Positions 8,576-20,818 of a stretch of DNA of 64,000 bases are shown here, one piece after another. The stretch's first letter is position 1; every line of letters starts with the position of its first letter. Origin of the DNA: Streptomyces sp. TG1A-8. Lineage in GTDB: Bacteria; Actinomycetota; Actinomycetes; Streptomycetales; Streptomycetaceae. Location of the stretch: assembly GCF_030499535.1 (NCBI RefSeq), contig NZ_JASTLB010000001.1:6200001-6264000 (forward strand), in the 5' to 3' direction. The notes under the pieces were generated by a model. The model ran no database searches, was not told the DNA's origin, and worked only from the letters and a program-made list of their open reading frames with translations. Made by a program: the position numbers and the translations under genes.

Positions 8576-8928
8576 GTGACGACGGTTACCACGCGCACGG
8601 TCGAGTACCCGGCCGACGGCCTGACGATGATCGGGCACCTCACGCTCCCGGCCGGTGCCGACCGCCGGCCCGCGGCCCTGATCGGGCCCGAGGGGCCGTG
8701 GCTGAACGACTTCCAGCGCCGCCGGGCCGACGCCCTGGCCGAGCTGGGATACGTGGCGCTGGCCTTCGAAACGCCCGCGACGCCACCCAGGTCCACGGCG
8801 GCTACGGCTTCATGAACGAGTACCCGGTGGCCCGCATGTGGCGCGACTCCGAGATCCTGGAGATCGGCGAGGGCACCAGCGAAGTCCAGCGGATGCTGAT
8901 CGCCCGGGAACTGGGCCTGGTGAGCTGA
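8576..8928 (+). pseudogene. chimeric scar: dienelactone hydrolase start joined to acyl-CoA dehydrogenase end
   Basis: From the GTG at 8576 the first 63 or so codons encode the N-terminus of a dienelactone-hydrolase-like protein ([18 protein letters not shown], then [12 protein letters not shown]). At about 8767 the similarity changes abruptly, in another frame, to the conserved C-terminus of an acyl-CoA dehydrogenase: [18 protein letters not shown], then [19 protein letters not shown], stopping at 8928. Both parent genes have lost their catalytic cores. A TACAGT box 8 nt before the GTG suggests the first gene kept its promoter. A deletion joining two once-separate genes explains the structure. 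Confidence 0.8.
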
Positions 8929-8930
8929 GC

Positions 8931-9000
8931 CCCACCACCCACCACCCACCACCCACCACCCACCACCCACCACCCACCACCCGCCACTCGCCACCCGCCC
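8931..9000. repeat. heptanucleotide tandem repeat (CCCACCA)n
   Basis: Seven perfect head-to-tail copies of CCCACCA fill 8931-8979, followed by three degenerate copies to about 9000. They lie directly after the chimeric pseudogene's stop codon and before the end of the next gene on the other strand. Copy number is probably variable through replication slippage. Confidence 0.95.
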
Positions 9001-9038
9001 CGCACCCACCGGACGCCACCCCGCCGCCCGGACGGGCG

Positions 9039-10124
9039 TCAGCCGATCACCGCGGCCCGCACGCACAGTACGTCCGGCAGGTGCGACGCCAGTTGCCGCC
9101 AGCTGTCGCCGTCGTCCGCGGAGGCGAACACCTCCCCGTTGCGGTTGCCGAAGTAGACCCCGGCCGGGTCCGCGTCGTCCGTGCACAGCGCGTCCCGGAG
9201 CACGGTGCCGTAGTGGTTCTCCGCCGGCAGCCCCCTGGACAGCGGTTCCCAGGTCTCGCCCGCGTCGGCCGTGCGGAACACCCGGCAGCGACGGCCCGCG
9301 GGCACCCGGTCCGCGTCGGCGTTGATCGGGAAGACGTACGCGGTGCCGCCGCGGTGCGGATGGGCCGCCGCCACGAAGCCGAACGTCGACGGCAGGCCCC
9401 CGCCGATGTCGGTCCAGTGCGCGCCGGCGTCGTCGCTGCGGTACACGCCCCAGTGGTTCTGCAGGTACAGCCGGTCCGGGTTCCCCGCGTCCCTGGCGAC
9501 CTTGTGCACGCACTGGCCGAACTCCGGGTAGGGGTCGGGCAGGAACACCGCCGACACCCCGGAGTTGGAGGGCGCCCAGCTGACCCCGCCGTCGGTGGTG
9601 CGGAAGACGCCGGCGGTGGAGACGGCCACGGTCACCGCCCGCGGGTCGCGCGCGTCGGTGAGCACCGTGTGCAGGCCCTCGCCGCCGCCGCCCGGCACCC
9701 ACCGGGAGCGGGTCGGATGCTCCCACAGGGGGCGCACCAGCTCGAAGCTCTCCCCGCGGTCCGCCGAGCGGTACAGCGCGGCCGGTTCCGTGCCCGCGTA
9801 GACCACGTCCGGCTCGGCGGCGGACGGGTGGAGCTGCCAGACCCGCTCCAGCGAGGCGCCGGTGTCCTTCGGGAACCTGACGGCGGGCCGGGCCGGCTCG
9901 GTCCAGGTGCGGCCCAGGTCGTCGGAGTGGAACACCGACGGGCCCCAGTGCGCGCTGTCACCGCCGGCGAGCAGTCGCGGGGTGGCGGTGCGGGTGTCGA
10001 TGGCGACCGAGTAAACGGCCTGCGCGTTGAAACAGGGACCGTCGTCGAACTCCCAGGCGCCTGCGCGCCGGCGCCCGATGAAGAGGCCCTTGCGGGTGCC
10101 CACGGCGAGCAGTGCCTCGGTCAT
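9039..10124 (-). CDS. BNR/sialidase-type beta-propeller protein
   Basis: The 361-residue protein has at least six Asp-box motifs of the SxDxGxTW type (for example HSDDLGRTW, RTTDGGVSW, RSDDAGAHW, RTADAGETW), spaced as in a sialidase/VPS10-like propeller. No signal peptide is seen, so it is probably cytosolic. The catalytic residues of true sialidases are not evident, so glycosidase activity should not be assumed. The ATG at 10124 is preferred over the GTG at 10133 because GGAGGTGAT sits at correct spacing before it. It appears monocistronic. Its role is unknown. Confidence 0.75.
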   Translation of the reverse strand: MTEALLAVGTRKGLFIGRRRAGAWEFDDGPCFNAQAVYSVAIDTRTATPRLLAGGDSAHWGPSVFHSDDLGRTWTEPARPAVRFPKDTGASLERVWQLHPSAAEPDVVYAGTEPAALYRSADRGESFELVRPLWEHPTRSRWVPGGGGEGLHTVLTDARDPRAVTVAVSTAGVFRTTDGGVSWAPSNSGVSAVFLPDPYPEFGQCVHKVARDAGNPDRLYLQNHWGVYRSDDAGAHWTDIGGGLPSTFGFVAAAHPHRGGTAYVFPINADADRVPAGRRCRVFRTADAGETWEPLSRGLPAENHYGTVLRDALCTDDADPAGVYFGNRNGEVFASADDGDSWRQLASHLPDVLCVRAAVIG

Positions 10125-10404
10125 GCCGATCACCTCCGGGACGTCTTCGTCCTGGTAGTCGTCAGATACCGGTCAGTCTGCACCGCACCACTGACAGCCG
10201 CCCCCGCGAACGGCGTCGCCCCAGGTCGGCGCGGTGGTGGCGGCCCGGGGCGGAGATCGTCCGGTCCTGTTGCCGCATGTGCCTGCGGGAAAGGGGTGCG
10301 GCGTGCGACCGTCGAAGTGACGGCTCGTCGTGAGCACCGGGACGGCCCCGCCCGTGGGAGAGGACGGCGGGTCCGCGGGTGCGCTCGTGAGGAGGATGCC
10401 CTTG

Positions 10405-10983
10405 ATGGCGTTCCGTGGTCCGAAGGTGTGGCTGTGGCGCTGGCGGCGCAACCCGCTCCGGCGCCGGGCCGACGTGGTGGAGGCGTGGGTGGTGCTCGGA
10501 GCCTGGCTGCTGACCGTCCTGGCCGGGGTGACGGCCGGTCTCCTGGTGGCCCGGTCGGTGCAGCACGGGCTGGCCCGGGAACGCGCCGAGTGGCGTCCCG
10601 CCGTCGCCCGCGTCGTCGCCAGGGCTCCCGGGACGCCCGTCACCGAAGGCGCGGGAGGAGGGCGGGTCTGGGCCGAGGTGCGCTGGACGGTGGCCGGCGG
10701 TTCGGTCCGCACCGGCCAGGCCCGGGTCGCGCCCGGCAGCGCGGCGGGCACCCCGGTCACCGTCTGGACCGACCGGCGGGGCCACCTCGTCGCTCGTCCC
10801 GCCACCGCCTCCGAGGCCGGCTTCCGCGCCGTCCTGGTAGGCGCCCTGGTGGGAGCGAGCGCCGCCGCCGTCCCCTTCGCGGGCGGCCTCGCCCTGCGGG
10901 ACCGCCTCGAACGCCGCCGCCTGGACCGCTGGGACACGGAGTGGGCCCGGCTCGGCCCGCAGTGGGGCCGGACGACCGGCTGA
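10405..10983 (+). CDS. Rv1733c-like small membrane protein
   Basis: The 192-residue protein has two transmembrane helices (about residues 25-50 and 140-170) flanking a soluble domain, with a basic, Trp/Arg-rich N-terminus (WLWRWRRNPLRRRADVVE). This matches actinobacterial membrane proteins related to Mycobacterium Rv1733c, whose function is unknown. The ATG at 10405 is chosen for the GGAGG at 10391-10395; an upstream GTG in frame at 10330 would add 25 residues. A 16-bp hairpin follows the gene. Confidence 0.75.
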   Translation: MAFRGPKVWLWRWRRNPLRRRADVVEAWVVLGAWLLTVLAGVTAGLLVARSVQHGLARERAEWRPAVARVVARAPGTPVTEGAGGGRVWAEVRWTVAGGSVRTGQARVAPGSAAGTPVTVWTDRRGHLVARPATASEAGFRAVLVGALVGASAAAVPFAGGLALRDRLERRRLDRWDTEWARLGPQWGRTTG

Positions 10984-11037
10984 CGGCCACCCCGGACGGG
11001 CGCGGGCGGCCGGTGGGCGTCCCGGACGGGTCCGGAC

Positions 11038-11086
11038 GGCGGCCACCACACCGGCGCGGACCGCACGCAGCGGTGTGGTGGCCGCC
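11038..11086. terminator. 16-bp hairpin between convergent genes
   Basis: Arms 11038-11053 and 11071-11086 are perfectly complementary over 16 bp with a 17-nt loop. It lies between the ends of the Rv1733c-like gene and the acyl-CoA dehydrogenase gene and could terminate both. No U-tract is present, as is usual in Streptomyces. Confidence 0.65.
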
Positions 11087-11172
11087 GCGGGGCGGCGCCC
11101 CCGACCGCGTCGTCCGGACCGGTAGGCCGCCTCCCGCACCGCTCCGGCAGCGCCTCGTTCCGGGGAGGGGGA

Positions 11173-12801
11173 TCAACTCCGGTCGGGCAGGGACCGCTCC
11201 AGGATCGCGTCGAAGCCGGTGGCGGGGGGCAGCGTGCCGAAGGAGTGCCCCCAGTCCCCGCCCAGCCGGGACGCGCAGAAGGCGTCCGCGACCGGGTGCG
11301 GGGCGTGCCGGACCAGCAGCGAGGCCTGGAGGGCGAGGGCCATCCGCTCCACCAGCCGGCGGGCGCCCGCCTGGTCCGTCGCGGCCAGTTGGTCCCCGAG
11401 CCCGGCCACGGCCGCGTCCAGGCGGGCGTCCGCCCCCCGCGCGAGGGCGAGTTCGGCGAACAGCGCCTCGGCGGTGTCCGGTTCCCGCCCCAGGGCCCGC
11501 AGCACGTCCAGCGCGTTGACGTTCCCCGAGCCCTCCCAGATGGACAGCAGCGGAGCCTCCCGGTAGTGGCGGGGCATGCCGGACTCCTCCACGTACCCGT
11601 TGCCGCCCAGGCACTCCAGGGCCTCCGCGGTGAAGGCCGGGCCCCGCTTGGTGACCCAGTACTTGCCGACCGCGGTGGCGATCCGCCGGAAGGCCCGCTC
11701 CCCGGCGTCCCCGCGCACCGCCCGGTCCGCCGCCCCGGCCAGCCGCAGCGTGAGCGTCGTCGCGGCCTCCGACTCCAGGGCCAGGTTGGCCAGGACGTTG
11801 CGCATCAACGGCTGGTCCGCCAGCCGGGCGCCGAACGCGGTGCGGTGGCGGGCGTGGTGGCCCGCCTCGACGAGGGTCTTGCGCATCAGGGTCGCCGAGG
11901 ACATCACACAGTCCAGACGCGTGCAGTTGACCATCTCGATGATGGTCTTCACACCCCGCCCCTCCGGGCCGACCAGCCAGGCCACGGTCCGGTCGAACTC
12001 CGGTTCGGAGGAGGCGTTGGACCGGTTGCCGAGCTTGTCCTTCAGCCGCTGGACGCGGAAGGTGTTGCGGCTGCCGTCCGGCAGCACGCGCGGCACCAGG
12101 AAGCAGGACAGTCCTCCCGGGGCCTGGGCGAGGACCAGGAAGAGGTCGCACATCGGCGCCGAGGCGAACCACTTGTGCCCGCGCAGCGTGTAGACGCCGG
12201 GCTCGGCGGTGGGCGTGGCCGCCGTGGTGTTCGTCCGGACGTCGGAGCCGCCCTGCTTCTCGGTCATGCCCATCCCGGCCAGCAGGCCGGGCTTCTCGGC
12301 GGGCACGCGCAGGACGGGGTCGTACACGCGGCTGGTGAGCAGCGGTTCGTAGACCTCGGCGAGGTCCGGCTGGGCGCGCAGCGCGGGGACGGCGGCGTAC
12401 GTCATCGACGTCGGGCAGCCGTGCCCGGCCTCGGTGTGCCCCCACACCAGCCCGCCCGCGGTCCGGGCGACGTGCGCGCCGGGCCGCTCGTCCGCCCACG
12501 GCGCGCCGGCCAGGCCCTCGGCGACCGCGGTCCGCATCAGGTGGTGCCAGCTGGGGTGGAACTCGACCTCGTCGATCCGGTGGCCGTAGCGGTCGTGCGT
12601 GTGCAGCTCCGGCTCGTGCCGGTTGGCCAGCTCACCCCACTCCTGGGCCTCCTCACCGCCGGCCCGCAGTCCCAGTCGCCGCACGTCCTCCTCGGCCCAG
12701 CCGGCGCCCTCCCGGCGCAGCCCCTCCAGCAGGGCCGGGTCGTCGGAGGCGTCGTACGGGGGAGGGGCGGGGGCTGATTGGTGACGTCGTGGGTGCCGCA
12801 C
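11173..12801 (-). CDS. AidB-like acyl-CoA dehydrogenase, N-terminus probably frameshifted
   Basis: The flavoprotein (542 residues from the GTG at 12801) resembles AidB/isovaleryl-CoA dehydrogenase proteins. Visible signatures are GMGMTEKQGGSDVRTNT, RGHKWFASAPMCDLFLVLAQ, and ECLGGNGYVEESGMPRHYREAPLLSIWEGSGNVNALD. AidB binds FAD and DNA in E. coli and is tied to alkylation stress. Family members usually begin with a conserved leader containing HTVTNQ. An equivalent (THDVTNQ) exists here from the ATG at 12839 but in another frame, separated by the C-rich run at about 12752-12772. A one-base error or a true frameshift is likely. The PaaX gene is divergent. Confidence 0.8.
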   Translation of the reverse strand: MRHPRRHQSAPAPPPYDASDDPALLEGLRREGAGWAEEDVRRLGLRAGGEEAQEWGELANRHEPELHTHDRYGHRIDEVEFHPSWHHLMRTAVAEGLAGAPWADERPGAHVARTAGGLVWGHTEAGHGCPTSMTYAAVPALRAQPDLAEVYEPLLTSRVYDPVLRVPAEKPGLLAGMGMTEKQGGSDVRTNTTAATPTAEPGVYTLRGHKWFASAPMCDLFLVLAQAPGGLSCFLVPRVLPDGSRNTFRVQRLKDKLGNRSNASSEPEFDRTVAWLVGPEGRGVKTIIEMVNCTRLDCVMSSATLMRKTLVEAGHHARHRTAFGARLADQPLMRNVLANLALESEAATTLTLRLAGAADRAVRGDAGERAFRRIATAVGKYWVTKRGPAFTAEALECLGGNGYVEESGMPRHYREAPLLSIWEGSGNVNALDVLRALGREPDTAEALFAELALARGADARLDAAVAGLGDQLAATDQAGARRLVERMALALQASLLVRHAPHPVADAFCASRLGGDWGHSFGTLPPATGFDAILERSLPDRS

Positions 12802-12846
12802 CGCGGCTGGTGCGGTGCCTGCGCGGGAATCGGGGCCATGCCGCCA

Positions 12847-12902
12847 TGTTGCACTCTTCGTACGGCTGTAGCAAGGCTGCAACAGCACGGCCGACGTACA
12901 GT
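12847..12902. promoter_or_regulatory. divergent promoter region with inverted repeat
   Basis: TGTTGCA (12847-12853) and TGCAACA (12878-12884) form a perfect inverted repeat with a 24-bp spacer, centred between the acyl-CoA dehydrogenase and PaaX genes. A TACAGT -10 box (12897-12902) lies 8 nt before the PaaX ATG. The repeat could be an autoregulatory PaaX site. Confidence 0.4.
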
Positions 12903-12910
12903 ACGTGCCC

Positions 12911-13672
12911 ATGCGCATGAACGTGTCGGCGGAGCCGGGCGCGGCGGACCTGCGGCCGCTGTCCGCACGGTCGGTCGTGCTGAGCCTGTTGCTGGGCACC
13001 CATCCGCCCGAGCTGCCGGTGAAGGACCTGGTCCGCCTGGTGGAGCCGTTCGGGGTCGGCGGCTCGACGCTGCGGGCCGCGCTGAGCCGGATGGTGGCCG
13101 CGGGCGACCTGCGCCGCACGGACGCGGTCTACGGGCTCAGCGAGCGGCTGCTGGCCCGCCAGCGCCGCCAGGACGAGGCGGTGCACCCCGGCACGCGCGC
13201 GTGGGACGGCGACTGGGAGATGGTGGTGATCACGGCGACCGGCCGCGGCCCCGCCGAGCGCGCCGGGCTGCGCGCCCGGCTGACCGCGCTGCGCCTGGCC
13301 GAACTCCGCGAGGGCGTGTGGCTGCGCCCGGCCAACCTCACCCGCCCGCTGCCCGGCGACCTCGCGCGCGTGGCCCTGTCGTGCACCGCCCGTCCCGACG
13401 GCCCCGCGCGCGACCTCGTCACCCGGCTGTGGCCGCTGGACGCCTGGGCGGCCACCGCGCGCGTGCTGCTCGCCCGCGCGAGCGCCTCCCGGGATCCGGC
13501 CGACCGCCTCACGTCCTTCGCCGCGGCCGTGCGCCACCTGCTCACCGACCCCGTCCTGCCCCCGGAGCTCCTGCCCGCCCGCTGGCCGGGCGGGGCCCTG
13601 CGCACCGCCTACGCCGGCTACCAGCGCGAGCTCGCGGCCTCGGCGGGACGGCGGGAGGTGCCCGGGGCGTGA
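12911..13672 (+). CDS. PaaX-family transcriptional regulator
   Basis: The 253-residue length and layout match PaaX repressors: an N-terminal winged helix (about residues 15-85, SARSVVLSLLLGTHPPELPVKDLVRLVEPFG and STLRAALSRMVAAGDL), a central domain around DGDWEMVVITATG, and a C-terminal helical domain. PaaX proteins typically bind phenylacetyl-CoA or other acyl-CoA ligands. Divergence from an acyl-CoA dehydrogenase gene fits control by an acyl-CoA. The ATG at 12911 is chosen from the 8-nt spacing to TACAGT; a GTG at 12905 is the alternative. Confidence 0.85.
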   Translation: MRMNVSAEPGAADLRPLSARSVVLSLLLGTHPPELPVKDLVRLVEPFGVGGSTLRAALSRMVAAGDLRRTDAVYGLSERLLARQRRQDEAVHPGTRAWDGDWEMVVITATGRGPAERAGLRARLTALRLAELREGVWLRPANLTRPLPGDLARVALSCTARPDGPARDLVTRLWPLDAWAATARVLLARASASRDPADRLTSFAAAVRHLLTDPVLPPELLPARWPGGALRTAYAGYQRELAASAGRREVPGA

Positions 13673-13736
13673 CGGCGGCGGCCCGGGAGGCGGGCCGCCC
13701 CGGGACCGCCCAGGACCGGCCCCGGCCCGTGCGGGA

Positions 13737-13760
13737 GCCGCCGCCCCAGGGGGCGGCGGC
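13737..13760. terminator. GC hairpin between convergent paaX-like and pectate lyase genes
   Basis: GCCGCCGCCC (13737-13746) pairs with GGGCGGCGGC (13751-13760) around a CAGG loop. It lies just after the PaaX gene and 8 bp before the stop of the pectate lyase gene on the opposite strand, so it could serve both. Confidence 0.6.
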
Positions 13761-13768
13761 CCGGGCGC

Positions 13769-14572
13769 TCACTTGTAGGTGATGTCCGAGGACGCGTACT
13801 TGCAGTAGGTCCCGTCGGGCCCCGAGCCGTTGGTGGTCGGCTCGCTGCCGGTGCTGTTGCCGATGTACTTCTGGCACGGAACGATCTTCTTGCTGGTGTC
13901 CCCGACGACGGTGATGCCCCTCAGGGTCGCGCTGTCGCCGTAGTTGGTGTTGATGCCGACGAGCCTGCTGCCCTTGTAGGTCGCCTCGACGGAGCTGAGG
14001 TTGATCGTCCGCTTGTACTGCGTCCTGCAGTTGCCGCAGGAGCGGACGAAGGTGCCGAAGTTCTGCACGGCGAAACCGGACACGTTCAGCGTCCCGGCAC
14101 CGTTGAACTGCAGCACCTTGTCGCTGGCCTCCTTCGCCCCGCCGCCGCTGACGGTGTAGACGTTGGACGGGGAGGAGCCGAGGAAGGTGGCGGCGTCCTC
14201 GCCGACGTCCTCCCACCAGACGTTCTGCAGCGTGCAGCTGCCCAGGCAGTGGATGCCGTCCGCGGCGGGCGAGCCGATGATGACGTTCTTGACCACCGCG
14301 CCCGGCGCCAGCTCCAGGACGGGGCCCTGGTCCTCGTCCTGGGAGTCGCTGCCCAGGTCCCCGGTACCGTACAGGCGCTTCATGCCGTAGTCCTTGGTGC
14401 CGGAGACCGGGACGGTCGCGGAGACCGCCTGGCTGCCGCTGGCGGTCGGCCAGGTCGCCGCCCGTGCCGGTCCCTCGCTGATCATGATCATGCCAATCGA
14501 GAGGCCGAGGGCGGCGACTCCGCCCAGCAGGGCGCGCCCGGTGCCGGTGCGCGCGGATGCTCGTGAGGTCAT
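13769..14572 (-). CDS. secreted pectate lyase, PL3 family
   Basis: The 267-residue protein carries a signal peptide (basic start, hydrophobic core, predicted cleavage near GPARA-ATWP at about 38-39). The mature part is the compact parallel beta-helix of polysaccharide lyase family 3, which cleaves polygalacturonate with calcium. Typical segments are VLELAPGAVVKNVIIG, ADGIHCLGSCTLQNVWWEDVGEDAATF, and KVLQFNGAGTLNVSGFAVQNFGTF, plus paired cysteines. It starts 28 bp after the PL1 gene on the same strand, so the two lyases probably form one operon. Different product profiles of PL1 and PL3 enzymes would complement each other. Confidence 0.9.
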   Translation of the reverse strand: MTSRASARTGTGRALLGGVAALGLSIGMIMISEGPARAATWPTASGSQAVSATVPVSGTKDYGMKRLYGTGDLGSDSQDEDQGPVLELAPGAVVKNVIIGSPAADGIHCLGSCTLQNVWWEDVGEDAATFLGSSPSNVYTVSGGGAKEASDKVLQFNGAGTLNVSGFAVQNFGTFVRSCGNCRTQYKRTINLSSVEATYKGSRLVGINTNYGDSATLRGITVVGDTSKKIVPCQKYIGNSTGSEPTTNGSGPDGTYCKYASSDITYK

Positions 14573-14600
14573 GTTCCGAGTGCCTTCTTCCGAGGGGGTG

Positions 14601-15557
14601 TCAGATCTTTCCGGTGCCCGCGCCGGCCGTCACCGAGGCGATGACGCCGGAGGCGGGTTCGGCGGTGTAGCCGTAGGGCGCGCTGGTGAAGGTGCCGGTC
14701 CGCGAGACCTCGGTCGCGGCTCCGCCGAGGTCGTTGCCGCGCAGGTTGGCGTAACCGTCCACGTCGCTGTCGCGACTGGTGGTGACGGCGACCCCGGTGC
14801 TGCGGAAGACGTTGTTCTCGACCAGCATCTGCGCGCCCATCCGGGAGTGCACCGCGGTCTCGGCGCCGACGACGTAGTTGTCGTAGAAGTGCCCGGTGCC
14901 GAACCGCAGGCTGGGGGTGCGGGAGTTGACGTTGTCGAACCAGTTGTGGTGGTACGTCACCCGCAGGTGCCCGGTGTCCTCGCTCGCGTTGTCGTCGCTG
15001 TGCCCGGCGAGCGAGCCCTTGTAGTGGTCCTTGAAGGTGTTCCAGGAGACCGTGACGTGGTCGGAGGCGTGGGTGATGTCGACCAGGCCGTCGTAGTAGT
15101 CCTTGCCGTGGCCGCGGTCGGAGGACAGGGCGTTGTGGTCGATCCACACCTTGGTCGAGGTCTGCACGGTGATCGCGTCGGTCCCCACGGGCCTGCTGAG
15201 GTTCAGGTTGCGCAGGACGACGTTGGTGACCTTCTTCAGGCGCAGCCCGCCGCCCGTGAAGCCGGAGGACGGTCCGACGCCCAGCACGGTGGTGTTGGAG
15301 CCGATGTCGACCTGGCCGCTCAGCGGGATCAGGCCGCTGACCTTCACCACCTTCGCCGAGGTGCCGGTGACGGCCGTCTTGAAGGCGTCCAGGGTGGAGA
15401 CGGTCACCGCCGTGGCGGCGCCGCCGCCGGTCGCCCCGGCGCCGAACCCGACGGGCGCGGTGTCCGCGGCCCCGGCCGCCTGGGGCAGTGTGAGTGCGGC
15501 CGCCGCCGCGAGGGCGACGGCCGTGGCCGCCGCTCCGGTGAGTCCTTGCGTTCGCAT
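14601..15557 (-). CDS. secreted pectate lyase, PL1 family
   Basis: The 318-residue protein has a signal peptide of about 30 residues ending near AAGA-ADTAP. The PL1 hallmarks are present: VWIDHNALSSD (the vWiDH signature), a DITHASDHVTVSWN calcium-binding stretch, and NSRTPSLRFGTGHFYDNY containing the catalytic arginine. It cleaves pectate in plant cell walls by beta-elimination outside the cell. It is the first gene of a two-gene lyase operon. A TTGACT-17-TACGTT promoter with an AGCGCT-centred operator lies about 130 bp upstream of the ATG, suggesting sugar-responsive LacI-type control. Confidence 0.93.
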   Translation of the reverse strand: MRTQGLTGAAATAVALAAAAALTLPQAAGAADTAPVGFGAGATGGGAATAVTVSTLDAFKTAVTGTSAKVVKVSGLIPLSGQVDIGSNTTVLGVGPSSGFTGGGLRLKKVTNVVLRNLNLSRPVGTDAITVQTSTKVWIDHNALSSDRGHGKDYYDGLVDITHASDHVTVSWNTFKDHYKGSLAGHSDDNASEDTGHLRVTYHHNWFDNVNSRTPSLRFGTGHFYDNYVVGAETAVHSRMGAQMLVENNVFRSTGVAVTTSRDSDVDGYANLRGNDLGGAATEVSRTGTFTSAPYGYTAEPASGVIASVTAGAGTGKI

Positions 15558-15684
15558 GCGGGTGCGTCCCTTCGAGTGGGGGATGTTTGTGTACGTGAAC
15601 GACGTACTTCATGGGGAACGCGCATATGGAACTGGTGGACGCATGAGCCCGGTTGTCGGACCCATCGGTCACGCTGATGAACGG

Positions 15685-15713
15685 AACGTAGGGTGCAAGC
15701 GCTTTCCAGTCAA
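15685..15713 (-). promoter_or_regulatory. pectate lyase promoter with LacI-type operator in the spacer
   Basis: On the minus strand a TTGACT -35 box (15713-15708) and a TACGTT -10 box (15690-15685) are separated by 17 bp. The spacer holds GGAAAGCGCTTGCA, centred on AGCGCT, the usual core of LacI/GalR-family operators. This is a textbook vegetative promoter with a repressor site inside it. A short GTACG...CGTAC inverted repeat (15591-15607) lies in the leader. Confidence 0.7.
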
Positions 15714-15830
15714 CGCCTCGCGTGCGGTCGCTTTCGGTCATCACCGATGTGAACAGGAAGGTGAAAAGGGGGTGATGTGCGACGATATGGGCATCTTAGG
15801 GATAGATGGGATCTCATCCTGGGAGCGGTC

Positions 15831-16367
15831 ATGGCTGAGCAAAGGTCCCCGTCGGTCCTCACGGCGCCGTTGCACGGCGCGGTCTCGGTGCTGCGCAGGG
15901 TGCCCGGTGCCGGGGTGGTCGGCAGGGCGGCACAGGAAACGCTGGACCGGGTCGGCGCCGTCTCACCCCGGGGGCGCCGGTTCGCGGTGTACACCGGGGC
16001 CGGTGTGCTCGGCGTCGCGGGCGTGGTGGAGTGGCCCGTCGCCCTCACCGGAGCGGCCGTGGCCTGGCTCACCCAGCCCCGGCCCGCCGCCCCCGCCGTG
16101 CCCGCCGCCCCCGCCGCGCAGGCCGCGGGAGCGGAGCCGGCCCGTGAGCCCGCGCGGGACCTCGGCAGCGCGGCGCTCAGGGCCGGCGGCACCGAGGAGG
16201 ACGGCGGAGGCCGTCAGGAGACCGCACCACCGGGCCCGGCGACCGCGCCCGGGACTCCCGGCAAGAGCGGCACCCGGACGCCGTCCGGACGGGCCGGGGA
16301 GACGAAGAGCTCGGCGTCCGGTGGCCCCCTGGGCCCGACGGCGCGGCCCGATCGCACCAGTCTGTGA
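15831..16367 (+). CDS. small Ala/Pro-rich partner protein of the P-type ATPase
   Basis: I do not recognise a named family. The 178-residue protein has an N-terminal helical region, one or two hydrophobic stretches (about residues 50-80, VYTGAGVLGVAGVVEWPVALTGAAVAWL) and a long disordered tail rich in Ala, Pro, Gly and Thr. It ends 9 bp before the ATG of the giant ATPase on the same strand, so the two are almost certainly co-transcribed. A membrane-anchored accessory role for the ATPase is plausible but unproven. The start is supported by GGGAG before the ATG. Confidence 0.6.
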   Translation: MAEQRSPSVLTAPLHGAVSVLRRVPGAGVVGRAAQETLDRVGAVSPRGRRFAVYTGAGVLGVAGVVEWPVALTGAAVAWLTQPRPAAPAVPAAPAAQAAGAEPAREPARDLGSAALRAGGTEEDGGGRQETAPPGPATAPGTPGKSGTRTPSGRAGETKSSASGGPLGPTARPDRTSL

Positions 16368-16376
16368 GGACCCGCC

Positions 16377-20726
<4,350 letters not shown>

Positions 20727-20783
20727 CGGCCGTCGGGCCGGCCCGCTCCCCGGCCGCCGCGGCCGTCCGCGGCGCGGGACGGC

Positions 20784-20817
20784 ACCGGGCCCCGCGCGGC
20801 ACGGGCCGGGGCCCGGT
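20784..20817. terminator. hairpin between the convergent ATPase and TetR genes
   Basis: ACCGGGCCCCG (20784-20794) pairs perfectly with CGGGGCCCGGT (20807-20817) around a 12-nt loop, between the ATPase stop and the TetR stop on the other strand. It is a probable bidirectional terminator. Confidence 0.65.
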
Positions 20818-20818
20818 C

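Noticed and set aside
8931..9000. CRISPR-like array
   Set aside because: The 7-bp units have no spacers; it is a simple tandem repeat.
9039..10124. Sialidase activity for the BNR-repeat protein
   Set aside because: Asp-box repeats are present, but the arginine triad and signal peptide typical of secreted sialidases are not evident.
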